Origin: an uncultured Pelagibacteraceae bacterium
GTDB lineage: Bacteria; Pseudomonadota; Alphaproteobacteria; Pelagibacterales; Pelagibacteraceae
Length of the DNA: 38,267 nucleotides
Direction of reading: 5' to 3'
NCBI GenBank assembly: GCA_902511185.1
Contig: CABXEK010000005.1
Location: forward strand, 5,001 to 43,267
Below are positions 20,635 to 30,035 of the stretch, in pieces; within the stretch, counting starts at the first letter, position 1, and each line of letters opens with the position of its first letter. The translations under genes and the position numbers were made by a program. Under the pieces are notes generated by a model that did not search any database, was not told the origin of the DNA, and saw only the letters and a list, made by a program, of their open reading frames with translations.

Positions 20635-21365
20635 TAATCTTTATATTCCATAATTTTTTTTAAGGCCAGATAATCTTCTTCTGTATCAACTCCTATTGGT
20701 GAAGAGTTTGCAAGAGCAACATTTATCTCAATATTGTTATCTAGTGCTCTCAATTGTTCTAATCTATTTTCAATTTCATTTTTTGATTGATTTAGTTTAA
20801 CAAATTTTTTTAATGTTTCAGATGAATAACAATAAATTCCAATATGATGATAAATATTGTCTACATTTTTTGTATTCCTTGTAAAAGTTTCTGCCAAAGA
20901 AAATTGGTCTTCTTTAAGGTCTTTTTTAGTTATAACTTTTACAATATTGCTATTTTTAAGATCTTTAAAATTTTTGATTTCTGCTGCAAGTGTTCCCATT
21001 TTTGATTGAGTGCTAATCATTTTTTTATTAAGACCAATAATATCTTTAATATTAATTGCTGGCTCATCACCTTGAAGATTCAATATTATATCAACATCTT
21101 TTGAATTTATTATTTGGAATGCTTCATAAATTCTATCAGTTCCAGTTTTATGATTTTTGCTTGTTAAAATAGCATTTCCTCCATTTTTTGTTACATCATC
21201 TACTATTTCTTGATCCTCTGTAGCTACAAACACCTCGCCAATATCTGCTTGTTCTGCTTTTTTAAACACATGTGAAATAATTGAAAGGCCATTAATCTTT
21301 AGTAATGGTTTGCCAGGAAGTCGAGTGGCTGACATTCTTGATGGTATAATGGTCAATGTTTTCAT
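20634..21365 (-). CDS. kdsB: 3-deoxy-manno-octulosonate cytidylyltransferase
   Basis: IIPSRMSATRLPGKPL, KTGTDRIYEA, NLQGDEPAI, HHIGIYCYSSETL. Confidence 0.96.
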   Translation of the reverse strand: MKTLTIIPSRMSATRLPGKPLLKINGLSIISHVFKKAEQADIGEVFVATEDQEIVDDVTKNGGNAILTSKNHKTGTDRIYEAFQIINSKDVDIILNLQGDEPAINIKDIIGLNKKMISTQSKMGTLAAEIKNFKDLKNSNIVKVITKKDLKEDQFSLAETFTRNTKNVDNIYHHIGIYCYSSETLKKFVKLNQSKNEIENRLEQLRALDNNIEINVALANSSPIGVDTEEDYLALKKIMEYKD

Positions 21366-21478
21366 TAATTATTTAATTTATTATACCTAAATAAATAAAA
21401 ATAGAGGCAAATTTATACATTAAATTTTAGTAATTTTTTAATTTAACATGATATACGTTCGAAATAATATTTAAAAAA

Positions 21479-22018
21479 ATGGATTCGTTCGAAATTAATA
21501 AAATTGTAGCTGCTATTTTGATGGTTGCACTCCTTGTAATAGGAATTGGCAAATTCTCAGAAATTATTTTTCATGTAGAAAAACCAAAAACACCCGGTTA
21601 TGCAGTTGAAGTAGATCAAGCTATAACAGTGTCAACTTCAACAAAAAAAAATATAGAGGAAAAAATAGATATAGTAGCATTGATGGCGATGGGAGATGTT
21701 GCTTTAGGTGAAAAAATTTTTAAAAAGTGTGCCGCATGTCACTCTATAGTCAAAGGTGGAAAAAATAATATCGGTCCTGCTTTATATAATGTGGTTGGAA
21801 GAAAAACTGGTGCTGTTACAGATTATAAATATTCTAAGGCTTTAGCATCATTTGAAAAAGAATGGACTTTTGAAGAGTTAAACGGTTATTTAATTAAACC
21901 TGCTAAATGGATTAAGGGAACAAAAATGGCATTTGCTGGATTAAGAAAAGAAAAAGATAGAGCTTCAGTAATTAAATATTTAAATCAAAATTCTGATAGT
22001 CCAGTACCATTACCTTAA
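21479..22018 (+). CDS. Membrane-anchored class I cytochrome c (CycM-like)
   Basis: N-terminal TM anchor, KKCAACHSIVKGGKNNIGPALYNVVGRKTG heme site, distal Met in KMAFAGL. Confidence 0.92.
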   Translation: MDSFEINKIVAAILMVALLVIGIGKFSEIIFHVEKPKTPGYAVEVDQAITVSTSTKKNIEEKIDIVALMAMGDVALGEKIFKKCAACHSIVKGGKNNIGPALYNVVGRKTGAVTDYKYSKALASFEKEWTFEELNGYLIKPAKWIKGTKMAFAGLRKEKDRASVIKYLNQNSDSPVPLP

Positions 22019-22939
22019 TTTTCCAAAACAATATAATAAAATACTTTTTTGAACATGAACTCTATTAAGAGCTTGCTGCCAAACATGAGATTTTTTTCCT
22101 AAAAAAACTTCATCACTTACTTCAGATCCACGAGGCAAACAGTGGAGAAAAATACAATCTTTCTTGGCATAGCTCATTAATTTTTTATCTATCTTAAATT
22201 TTTTAAATTTTTCAATTTTTTTCTTTTTATTTACTTTATCATTTAGAGATATAACTTTATCAGAAAATATAACATCGGCTCCTAATACAGCTTTTTTAGG
22301 ATCATTATAAATAAATATTTTTTTATTATTTTTCTTCACCCATGCTCTAACTTCTTTACCTGGTTCAAAATTTTTTGGACATCCAATGCTTAGTTTAAAT
22401 GAAAATTTTACAGAAGCGGCTATTAAACTATCTAAAACATTATTAGAGTCTCCAATCCAGCAAATATTTAATTTTGAAATTGGTTTCTTCTTTATTTCTT
22501 CAACAGTAAAAACATCAGATAAAACTTGAGTTGGATGTGATGATGGACTTAGACCATTTATTACTGGAATCGAAAGATGATTTTTAAAATTTTCAATCTT
22601 CTTGTCACTGTCAGTCCTCAACATAAAACCATCACCATAAGTTGAGAGTATTTTAGCTGTATCAGATATGCTTTCACCTCCCTGTCCAAGATGAAGTTCA
22701 TTAGATCTAAGAGTTATTGTTCCGCCTCCAAGCTGCTTTATTGCTAAATAAAAGCTAATTCTTGTTCTGGAGCTTGCTTTTTCAAACATTTGAATTAGCA
22801 TTTTTCCTTTTAATGGTGCTCCTTTATCAACCTCTAAAGTGCTTAACTTTTTTCTTAAGTTTTTTCTTTTTATTGCATCAACAATAATCTTTCGTAAATC
22901 TTTAGTAGAAATATCTTTTAAATTGATAAAATGATTCAT
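22010..22939 (-). CDS. argF: Ornithine carbamoyltransferase
   Basis: FEKASSRTRISF, SHPTQVLSD, HCLPRGSEVSDEVF. Confidence 0.95.
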   Translation of the reverse strand: MNHFINLKDISTKDLRKIIVDAIKRKNLRKKLSTLEVDKGAPLKGKMLIQMFEKASSRTRISFYLAIKQLGGGTITLRSNELHLGQGGESISDTAKILSTYGDGFMLRTDSDKKIENFKNHLSIPVINGLSPSSHPTQVLSDVFTVEEIKKKPISKLNICWIGDSNNVLDSLIAASVKFSFKLSIGCPKNFEPGKEVRAWVKKNNKKIFIYNDPKKAVLGADVIFSDKVISLNDKVNKKKKIEKFKKFKIDKKLMSYAKKDCIFLHCLPRGSEVSDEVFLGKKSHVWQQALNRVHVQKSILLYCFGKLR

Positions 22940-22940
22940 T

Positions 22941-24107
22941 TTAATTTAATTCTGAACAAACCTTTTTTATTATTTTTAATGATTGATTAATTTCATTTTT
23001 TTTTACATTAAGTGGTGGTAAAATTCTCACAACATTTTCAGCTGCTCTTATTGTTAGTAATTTATTATCCATAAGTTTTTTTATAAATTTTGTTTGATCT
23101 ACTTTAAGCTGTATTCCTATTAACAAACCTCTACCTCTTATTTCTTTAATAATATTAGGATATTCATTTTTAATTTTATTAAGATTGAATAAAAAGTACT
23201 CTGAAATACTTTTAACATTATTTAGAAATTTCTTATTTGAAATTATATCCATTACTGTATTACCGACAGTCATTGCTAATGGATTGCCACCAAAAGTTGA
23301 TCCGTGAGTTCCAGCTGTCATTCCAGAAGCAACTTTTTTATTCATTAAAACTGCTCCAATTGGAAATCCACCCCCTATACCTTTTGCAATTGGTACAATA
23401 TCTGGTTGTACCTTTGATTTTTCAAAAGCGAAGAAATCACCTGATCTTCCAATCCCACACTGAACTTCATCCAATATTAATAATATATTTCTTTTATCAC
23501 AAATTTTTCTTAATTCTTTTAAACACCAATCAGGAATTACTTTAATACCTCCTTCACCCATAATAGTTTCAACCATTATAGCAGCTGTATTTTTTGTAAT
23601 TTTTTTTTTTAAAGATTTATGATTTCCGAATTCAAAATGATCAAACCCTCCAACTTTTGGTCCAAATCCTTCTGTCATTTTTTTTGATCCACTAGCATAT
23701 ATTGCTGCTAACGTTCTCCCATGAAAAGAATTCTTTACACATAAAATTCTATTTTTTTTTGGTTTGCCCACTGAAAAAAAATATCTTCTTGCTACTTTAA
23801 TTGCTGCTTCGGTTGCCTCTGCTCCACTATTTTGAAACATAACATAGTCAGCAAAAGTTTTTTTAGATAGTTTTTTAGCTAATATTTCTCCTTCTGGGAT
23901 TTGAAATGCATTTGAAACGTGCCAAAGTTTTTTTGATTGTTTGTTTACAACATTTACCAATTTAGGATGTGCATGACCTAAAGAATTTACAGCTATACCT
24001 TGAACAAAATCTAAATATTTTTTTCCATTAGTTGAATATAAAAAGCTCCCTTTTCCATATTTAAATGAAATTTTTTTTCTATTATAATTTTTTGCTAAAT
24101 AGCTCAT
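22941..24107 (-). CDS. argD: Acetylornithine/succinyldiaminopimelate aminotransferase
   Basis: LDFVQGIAVNSLGHAHP, NSGAEATEAAIKVAR, ILDEVQCGIGRSG, AKGIGGGFPIGA, HGSTFGGNPLA. Confidence 0.96.
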   Translation of the reverse strand: MSYLAKNYNRKKISFKYGKGSFLYSTNGKKYLDFVQGIAVNSLGHAHPKLVNVVNKQSKKLWHVSNAFQIPEGEILAKKLSKKTFADYVMFQNSGAEATEAAIKVARRYFFSVGKPKKNRILCVKNSFHGRTLAAIYASGSKKMTEGFGPKVGGFDHFEFGNHKSLKKKITKNTAAIMVETIMGEGGIKVIPDWCLKELRKICDKRNILLILDEVQCGIGRSGDFFAFEKSKVQPDIVPIAKGIGGGFPIGAVLMNKKVASGMTAGTHGSTFGGNPLAMTVGNTVMDIISNKKFLNNVKSISEYFLFNLNKIKNEYPNIIKEIRGRGLLIGIQLKVDQTKFIKKLMDNKLLTIRAAENVVRILPPLNVKKNEINQSLKIIKKVCSELN

Positions 24108-24228
24108 AATTTTTACCAGTTTTTATAAATTTTAATTATTAGATACAAGTTATGATTGAAAATACCTATAAACCAATTTTAATTTATTTTTGTTAATAAC
24201 TTTGAGATTTTCCTTGTTTAATTTCTTT

Positions 24229-24250
24229 GTATAACAGTATATTGTTATAC
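24229..24250. promoter_or_regulatory. 22-bp inverted repeat (operator-like) upstream of gcrA
   Basis: GTATAACA-GTATAT-TGTTATAC, perfect 8-bp arms with 6-nt centre, in the argD/gcrA divergent gap, followed by a -10-like TATAAA. Confidence 0.5.
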
Positions 24251-24278
24251 TTATAAAATATAACACTACATATTGATA

Positions 24279-24773
24279 ATGAGCTGGAACGAAGAAAAAG
24301 TTAACACACTAAAAGAACTTTGGGGCAAAGGTAAAACTGCGAGCCAAATTGCTGAGATTATTGGAGGTATTAGTAGAAACGCAGTAATTGGTAAAGCTCA
24401 CAGATTAAACTTATCAGCAAAAATTAAAACAAGAACAGCAACTTCAAACCAGAATTTTGAAAATTCTTTAGAGCAAAAAAATATTAAATCTAAAAGAGGA
24501 CGAAAAAGTAAATTTAAATCTTTAATTATTGAAAAAGATTTTGAGCCAGAAAAACCAAAACAATTAGAGGAACTTGACGAAAGTTCGTGTAAATGGCCAA
24601 TAGGTCATCCTGATGAAAATAATTTTTATTTCTGTGGCAGGTCTTCATTAAAAGATTTCTCATATTGTAAATTACATCTTTTGTATGCGTATCAACCCAA
24701 AGGTAAAAAAGAAGATCCTTCTGAAAAAGAAGAAGTTACAGAGTTTATTGAAAAAAAAATACAGTCTGCGTAA
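24279..24773 (+). CDS. gcrA: GcrA family cell-cycle regulator
   Basis: MSWNEEKVNTLKELWGKGKTASQIAEIIGGISRNAVIGKAHRLNLS; C-terminal CKWPIGHPDENNFYFCG...YCKLHLLYAYQP. Canonical MSW start at 24279. Confidence 0.94.
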   Translation: MSWNEEKVNTLKELWGKGKTASQIAEIIGGISRNAVIGKAHRLNLSAKIKTRTATSNQNFENSLEQKNIKSKRGRKSKFKSLIIEKDFEPEKPKQLEELDESSCKWPIGHPDENNFYFCGRSSLKDFSYCKLHLLYAYQPKGKKEDPSEKEEVTEFIEKKIQSA

Positions 24774-24778
24774 ATAAT

Positions 24779-25768
24779 TTAATTTTTTTTATCTTCTGCT
24801 TCTAAACTCTGAGTAGTATATTTTTCAGTTGAAAACTGACCTCCTTCTTTCCACATGTAGCAATATTTTTTAACTTCTTTATAGAAATATCTTACACTTG
24901 GAATTCCAATATCTGAATTAGTTTTAAATTTTCCAGAACAAATATTGTCATATTTTAAAAGTCTCAATTGATCTTTTGTTAACAAGGGATTTGGTAGTAT
25001 TTCAAATAAGCTTGCAGAAAATTTAGCAATTGGCAAAGGTAATGGCATCAAAATTCTTTTTTTATTAGTTAACATCAATAGCATTCTTAATATCTCTTTA
25101 AATGATAATACTTCAGGACCTATGCATTCAATAATTTTAGAATAAATATTTTTTGATATCACATAGTGAATTATGTCTGTTAGGTCTGAGCAATGAATTG
25201 GCATAAATTTTGTTTTTCCACCATAATAAATAGGAAATATCGGCAGTCTATTTAAAAGTGTCATAAAATTAGTTGTAAAATTATCATCTATAGAAAAAAC
25301 AACTGATGGTCTTAATATTGTTGCTAAAGGAAAATTTTTTAAAATTTTATTCTCTCCTTCTAATTTACTTTTTGCGTAGTTCGAGTCCACTGCCTCATTA
25401 ATACCAAGTGCTGATAAGTGTATAAAATTCTTTAAATTATACTCTTTACAAAGTTTTGATAATATTGATGGAAAAATAGAATGGATGTTCTTAAATGTAT
25501 TTCCTTTTTTTTTCTCATATAAAATACCAATTAAATTTATACAAATGTCAGCTTTTTTGAATAATTGTCTTATCTTCTTTTCATCAAATATATTTGCTTC
25601 TACGACATCAATATATCCCGCATTTGCCTGAGTTTTAATTATATAACTTTTTTGATGAATATTTCTAGTAACTACTGTTACTCTATAGTTATTTTTTGTA
25701 AGCTTTCTTATTAGGTTACGGCCAATTTGACCGCTACCACCAAAAATTAGACAATTTTTTGCTTTCAT
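24779..25768 (-). CDS. NAD(P)-binding epimerase-like protein (complex I NDUFA9-like family)
   Basis: IFGGSGQIGRNLIRKLTKNNYRVTVVTRN Rossmann start, NLIGILYE, HLSALGINE, SKLEGENKIL, LRPSVVF. Confidence 0.88.
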   Translation of the reverse strand: MKAKNCLIFGGSGQIGRNLIRKLTKNNYRVTVVTRNIHQKSYIIKTQANAGYIDVVEANIFDEKKIRQLFKKADICINLIGILYEKKKGNTFKNIHSIFPSILSKLCKEYNLKNFIHLSALGINEAVDSNYAKSKLEGENKILKNFPLATILRPSVVFSIDDNFTTNFMTLLNRLPIFPIYYGGKTKFMPIHCSDLTDIIHYVISKNIYSKIIECIGPEVLSFKEILRMLLMLTNKKRILMPLPLPIAKFSASLFEILPNPLLTKDQLRLLKYDNICSGKFKTNSDIGIPSVRYFYKEVKKYCYMWKEGGQFSTEKYTTQSLEAEDKKN

Positions 25769-25784
25769 ATATATATGTTTAGAA

Positions 25785-26396
25785 ATGACTATTAATATTA
25801 AACTTCACAAAAATGATTTACCAGATGATTTTAAATTAGGCAATGTATTAGCCATAGATGGTGAGTTTATGGGTTTAAATGTAAGACGAGATCCCCTATG
25901 TCTTATACAGATATCATCTGGAAATTCTGATGCTCATATAGTTCAATTTGATAGGAAAAATTACAAAGCTCCCAACTTAATTAAGATACTTAGCGATATG
26001 AGTATTACTAAAATTTTTCATTATGGTAGAGCAGATATTGCTCATATAAAATATTATCTTAAAACTGATACTAATAATATTCTTGATACTAAAATTGCAT
26101 CAAAATTAGCTCGATCATACTCTGATAGTCATTCATTAAAAACATTAATTAAAGAATTTGCAAACATAGACGTAAGTAAGCAGTTTCAGAGTTCAGATTT
26201 TGGTGGTGAACTTTCCCCTGCACAACTAAAATACTGTGCTAATGATGTAATTTATTTACATAAAATTCATGAAGAGCTTATTAAAATACTACAAAGAGAA
26301 AATAGAATAAAACTATATCAAGATTGTTTAAAATTTTTAAAAACTAGAGTTGATCTTGACCTTGCTTTATTTAAAGATGATATTTGGTCACATTAA
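25785..26396 (+). CDS. rnd: Ribonuclease D-like 3'-5' exonuclease (short, no HRDC domain)
   Basis: IDGEFMGLNVRRDPLCLIQIS, FHYGRADIAHI, YCANDVIYLHKIHEEL (DEDD-type). Confidence 0.93.
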   Translation: MTINIKLHKNDLPDDFKLGNVLAIDGEFMGLNVRRDPLCLIQISSGNSDAHIVQFDRKNYKAPNLIKILSDMSITKIFHYGRADIAHIKYYLKTDTNNILDTKIASKLARSYSDSHSLKTLIKEFANIDVSKQFQSSDFGGELSPAQLKYCANDVIYLHKIHEELIKILQRENRIKLYQDCLKFLKTRVDLDLALFKDDIWSH

Positions 26397-26398
26397 TG

Positions 26399-27364
26399 AT
26401 GAAAAAAAAATTTATCTCAATTGCAAAAGATGTAATTAATCTAGAAATTAAAGCACTTCAAAAATTAAAAAAAAATATTAATAGTTCATTTAATGATGCA
26501 GCAATTCAAATTGCCAAATGTCAATCAAAAGTGATATTATGTGGTGTTGGAAAAAGTGGTCTTATTGCTTCAAAAATTGCAGCTACACTCTCATCAGTTG
26601 GAACTCCTTCAATTAATTTGTCTGCAAGCGACTCTTCACATGGTGATCTTGGTGTGCTTTCTAAAAAAGATATATTAATTTTGATTAGTTACTCAGGACA
26701 AACTGCTGAACTTAAAAATATTATTAAATACGCAAATAGAAATAAAATACTATTAATTGGTATAATGTCTAAAAAGGAATCAATACTATATAAAGCTTCA
26801 GATATTAAACTTTTACTACCTAGGGTTAAAGAAGCCGGTGAAATAGTTCCTTCTGCAAGTACAACCACACAACTAGCGTTAGGAGATGCATTAGCTATAG
26901 CAGTAATGAAATTTAAAAAATTTGGAAATCAAGATTTTAAAAGATTGCATCCTGCAGGAACCCTTGGAGCTCAATTACAGACGGTCGAAGATATCATGTT
27001 AACAGGAAAGAAAATTCCATTCATTAATGAAAAATTGAATATGAAAAAAGCACTTAATATTTTGACTGATAAAGAGTTGGGTGTCTTAATTGTTCGAAAT
27101 AATAAAAAAAAAACAATTGGTATAATTACTGATGGTCAAATTAGAAGATACAATGAAAAAAATTTAGATTTACAGTTAAAGAGTGCCAACGAGGTTATGA
27201 CAAAAAATCCTATTAGTGTTAACAAAGATATTCTGGCAGCAAAGGCTTTGTCTCTAATGAATAATAAAAAAATTACCAGCCTTTGTGTTCACGATAAAAA
27301 AGACAAGTCCAAAACAGTGGGAATTTTACATGTTCACAATATTTTACAATCCAGCATTGGCTAG
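26399..27364 (+). CDS. kdsD: KpsF/GutQ family arabinose-5-phosphate isomerase (SIS + two CBS domains)
   Basis: GVGKSGLIASKIAATLSSVGTPS, SYSGQTAEL, PSASTTTQLALGDALA, CBS repeats. Start likely at 26399. Confidence 0.94.
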   Translation: MKKKFISIAKDVINLEIKALQKLKKNINSSFNDAAIQIAKCQSKVILCGVGKSGLIASKIAATLSSVGTPSINLSASDSSHGDLGVLSKKDILILISYSGQTAELKNIIKYANRNKILLIGIMSKKESILYKASDIKLLLPRVKEAGEIVPSASTTTQLALGDALAIAVMKFKKFGNQDFKRLHPAGTLGAQLQTVEDIMLTGKKIPFINEKLNMKKALNILTDKELGVLIVRNNKKKTIGIITDGQIRRYNEKNLDLQLKSANEVMTKNPISVNKDILAAKALSLMNNKKITSLCVHDKKDKSKTVGILHVHNILQSSIG

Positions 27365-27934
27365 ATGAATAAAAAATTAATTGCAATATTTGTAATAATT
27401 TTTATCTCAATTATTTTATCCTTATCTCTTTTTAAAAAAGATAATAAAAAAAATTTACCCAAAGATGACAAAATACTTGAAAAAAGTTCATATAGCTCAA
27501 ATATAATTGAAAATGTTAAATATTCTTCCAGTAATGCAGATGGAAATGAATATATTATAACTGCTCTTGAAGGTGAAATTGATTTAAAAAATAATAATAT
27601 TATCTATCTTACAAAAGTTAAGGCTACTATTAAGTTGAGCAACTTAAAAAAAGTGTTCATTTCGTCAGATTTTGGTAAATATGATATTAATAATTTTGAT
27701 ACTATTTTCAGTGAAAATATAATAATTGATTACTTAGATAATGAAATAAGGGGAGAATACTTAGACTTTTCAATTAATAGAAATTCTTTAATAATTTCTC
27801 AAAATGTCATTTATACTGATAACTCTAGTACTCTTAAAACTGATGTTGTTGAAATGAATATAAAAACCAAAGATATAAAATTTTTTATGTACAATAAAGA
27901 TAAAAAAATTACTTTAGAGAGTAAAAAAAATTAA
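27365..27934 (+). CDS. lptC: LPS export ABC transporter periplasmic protein LptC
   Basis: N-terminal TM, beta-rich domain with EYIITALEGEIDLKNNNIIYL...; located between kdsD and lptB. Confidence 0.75.
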   Translation: MNKKLIAIFVIIFISIILSLSLFKKDNKKNLPKDDKILEKSSYSSNIIENVKYSSSNADGNEYIITALEGEIDLKNNNIIYLTKVKATIKLSNLKKVFISSDFGKYDINNFDTIFSENIIIDYLDNEIRGEYLDFSINRNSLIISQNVIYTDNSSTLKTDVVEMNIKTKDIKFFMYNKDKKITLESKKN

Positions 27935-27935
27935 C

Positions 27936-28712
27936 ATGGCTATAATAAAAAGTTTTCGAATAAAATCATTTAAAAAAAAAAGTTCAATCATTGAATTTGA
28001 AAATATATCACTGTCTTATGGAAATAGACTAATTTTAGACAATATAAATTTTCAAATTAATGAGTCTGAAATTTTTGGTATGCTAGGGCCAAATGGAGTT
28101 GGCAAATCAACAATTTTTAATCTTATAACAGGATTGATAACCCCAAAAAATGGAAAAATTAAAATAAATGGAGAAGTGGTAAATGATTATCCAATTTATT
28201 TAAGAACTAAGAAATTTAAAATTGGATATGTACCTCAATACGGAGGTTATTTTAGTGAGCTATCATTATTAGATAATCTAAAAGCTATTGGTGAAATAGT
28301 AATATCAAATAAAAATTTGATGTTAAATAGAGTTAACTATCTTATCTCTAAATTTGAACTTGAAAATATAAAAGAAATTAAAGCAAAATTTTTATCAGGG
28401 GGTCAAAAAAAAAAACTTGTTATTGCTTTAGCTTTACTAAGTGAACCAAAAGTACTTTTATTAGATGAATGTTTTGCTGCACTGGATATTTTAACAATAA
28501 AAATGTTGCAAGAAGTAATAGTAAACTTACAACAAGAAAACAAAATTACTATCTGTATATGTGACCATCAAGCTAGAGATTTATTAGCATGCGTAGATAG
28601 TGCCATGATATTAAGTAATTGTAAAATTGTAGCGCATGGCTCTCCATCAAATTTAATTAATGATACAAATGCTCAAAATGCCTACTTTGGTAATTCTTTT
28701 AGAATAAGCTAA
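27936..28712 (+). CDS. lptB: LPS export ABC transporter ATP-binding protein LptB (divergent)
   Basis: GMLGPNGVGKSTIFNLITGL, YLRTKKFKIGYVPQ, FLSGGQKKKLVIALAL, LLLDECFAALD, CDHQARD. Confidence 0.85.
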   Translation: MAIIKSFRIKSFKKKSSIIEFENISLSYGNRLILDNINFQINESEIFGMLGPNGVGKSTIFNLITGLITPKNGKIKINGEVVNDYPIYLRTKKFKIGYVPQYGGYFSELSLLDNLKAIGEIVISNKNLMLNRVNYLISKFELENIKEIKAKFLSGGQKKKLVIALALLSEPKVLLLDECFAALDILTIKMLQEVIVNLQQENKITICICDHQARDLLACVDSAMILSNCKIVAHGSPSNLINDTNAQNAYFGNSFRIS

Positions 28713-28715
28713 TTG

Positions 28716-30035
28716 ATGTCTAAAGCGATAATAATTAATAAAAAAATTAAAAGTTTTAATAAAACTATTAATGTAAGTGGAGACAAAAGCTTAAGTATAA
28801 GGTGGGTTTTTTTTTCCTCTTTAGCTAGTGGTGTCTCACGCGCAAAAAATTTATTAATGTCTGAAGATGTAATTGCAGCAATCAAGGCGATAAAAAAACT
28901 TGGTATCAAAGTTTATTTCAAAAGAGATTTTTGTGAAATTCATGGCAAAGGTGTTGAGGGTTATAAATATAAAAAAAATCTAATAATTAATGCACAAAAT
29001 TCTGGTACATTGGGAAGACTTATTTTAGGACTGATTATTAATACACCTCATACTGTAAAATTGATTGGTGATAAAAGTTTATCGAAAAGAGATTTTAAGA
29101 GAGTTGCTGATCCATTAACAAAGTTTGGTGCTAAATTTCAACTGAATAAAAATAAAAATTTGCCATTAAATATATATGGTTCAAGCAACCTTAAACCTAT
29201 TTATTATGAAGAAAAAAAAGGTTCTGCACAATGTAAAAGTGCAGTAATTTTTGGCGGCATGAGAACAAAAGGCTTAACTACAATTAAAGCTAAAAAATCA
29301 AGAAACCATACAGAGTTACTTTTAAAATATTTAAAATTACCAATTAATATTACAATTAAAAAAAATTATGATTTAATAAAGATCAACAAAGTAAAAAAAA
29401 TTAAACCTTTTAACTACACAATCCCTTCAGACATAAGTTCCAGTGCATTCTTTATTGTTCTAACAACTCTTTCTAAAAACTCTAAATTATTAATTAAAAA
29501 TGTAAACATCAACCCCTCGAGAATTGGTATTGTTACGATACTAAAAAAAATGGGAGCTGATATAAATTTTAAAAATATAAAAAATTACAAAGGAGAAAAA
29601 AAAGCAGATATCCATATTAAATCTGTTAGTTCGCTAAAAGCAATTAATTGCCCTACTAAATTAAATAGTGGAGCTATTGATGAATTTTTAGTAATCTTCT
29701 TGGCTGCTGCTAAAGCAAAAGGAGTATCTTTTTTTAAAGACTTGGCTGAATTAAATCAAAAAGAAAGTCCTAGATTAAAATGGGGTGAAAAAATTCTCAA
29801 TAAAATGGGTATTAAAACTATAACAAATAACAATTCAATTAAAATATTCGGTAATCCAAATTTAAGAATTAAAAAAAAAATTGAGATAAAAGACTATTTA
29901 AAAGATCACAGAGTATTTATGACAAGCATGATTGCTGCAATGTCTTTTGGAGGTAATTGGAAAATACATGACAAGGACTCTATAAAAACTTCCTTTCCCA
30001 CATTTTTAAAAATAATAAATAATTTAACAAAATAA
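28716..30035 (+). CDS. aroA: 3-phosphoshikimate 1-carboxyvinyltransferase
   Basis: VSGDKSLSIRWVFFSSLASG, NSGTLGRLILG, SAQCKSAVIFGGM, SRNHTELLLKYL, PSDISSSAFFIV, IDEFLVIFLAAAKAKG, QKESPRLK. Confidence 0.95.
   Translation: MSKAIIINKKIKSFNKTINVSGDKSLSIRWVFFSSLASGVSRAKNLLMSEDVIAAIKAIKKLGIKVYFKRDFCEIHGKGVEGYKYKKNLIINAQNSGTLGRLILGLIINTPHTVKLIGDKSLSKRDFKRVADPLTKFGAKFQLNKNKNLPLNIYGSSNLKPIYYEEKKGSAQCKSAVIFGGMRTKGLTTIKAKKSRNHTELLLKYLKLPINITIKKNYDLIKINKVKKIKPFNYTIPSDISSSAFFIVLTTLSKNSKLLIKNVNINPSRIGIVTILKKMGADINFKNIKNYKGEKKADIHIKSVSSLKAINCPTKLNSGAIDEFLVIFLAAAKAKGVSFFKDLAELNQKESPRLKWGEKILNKMGIKTITNNNSIKIFGNPNLRIKKKIEIKDYLKDHRVFMTSMIAAMSFGGNWKIHDKDSIKTSFPTFLKIINNLTK

Noticed and set aside
23237-23545. 102-aa antisense ORF opposite argD, and similar ORFs elsewhere (8761, 12077, 16081, 31569, 32163, 35856)
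   Set aside because: Mirror-frame artefacts of confident CDSs.
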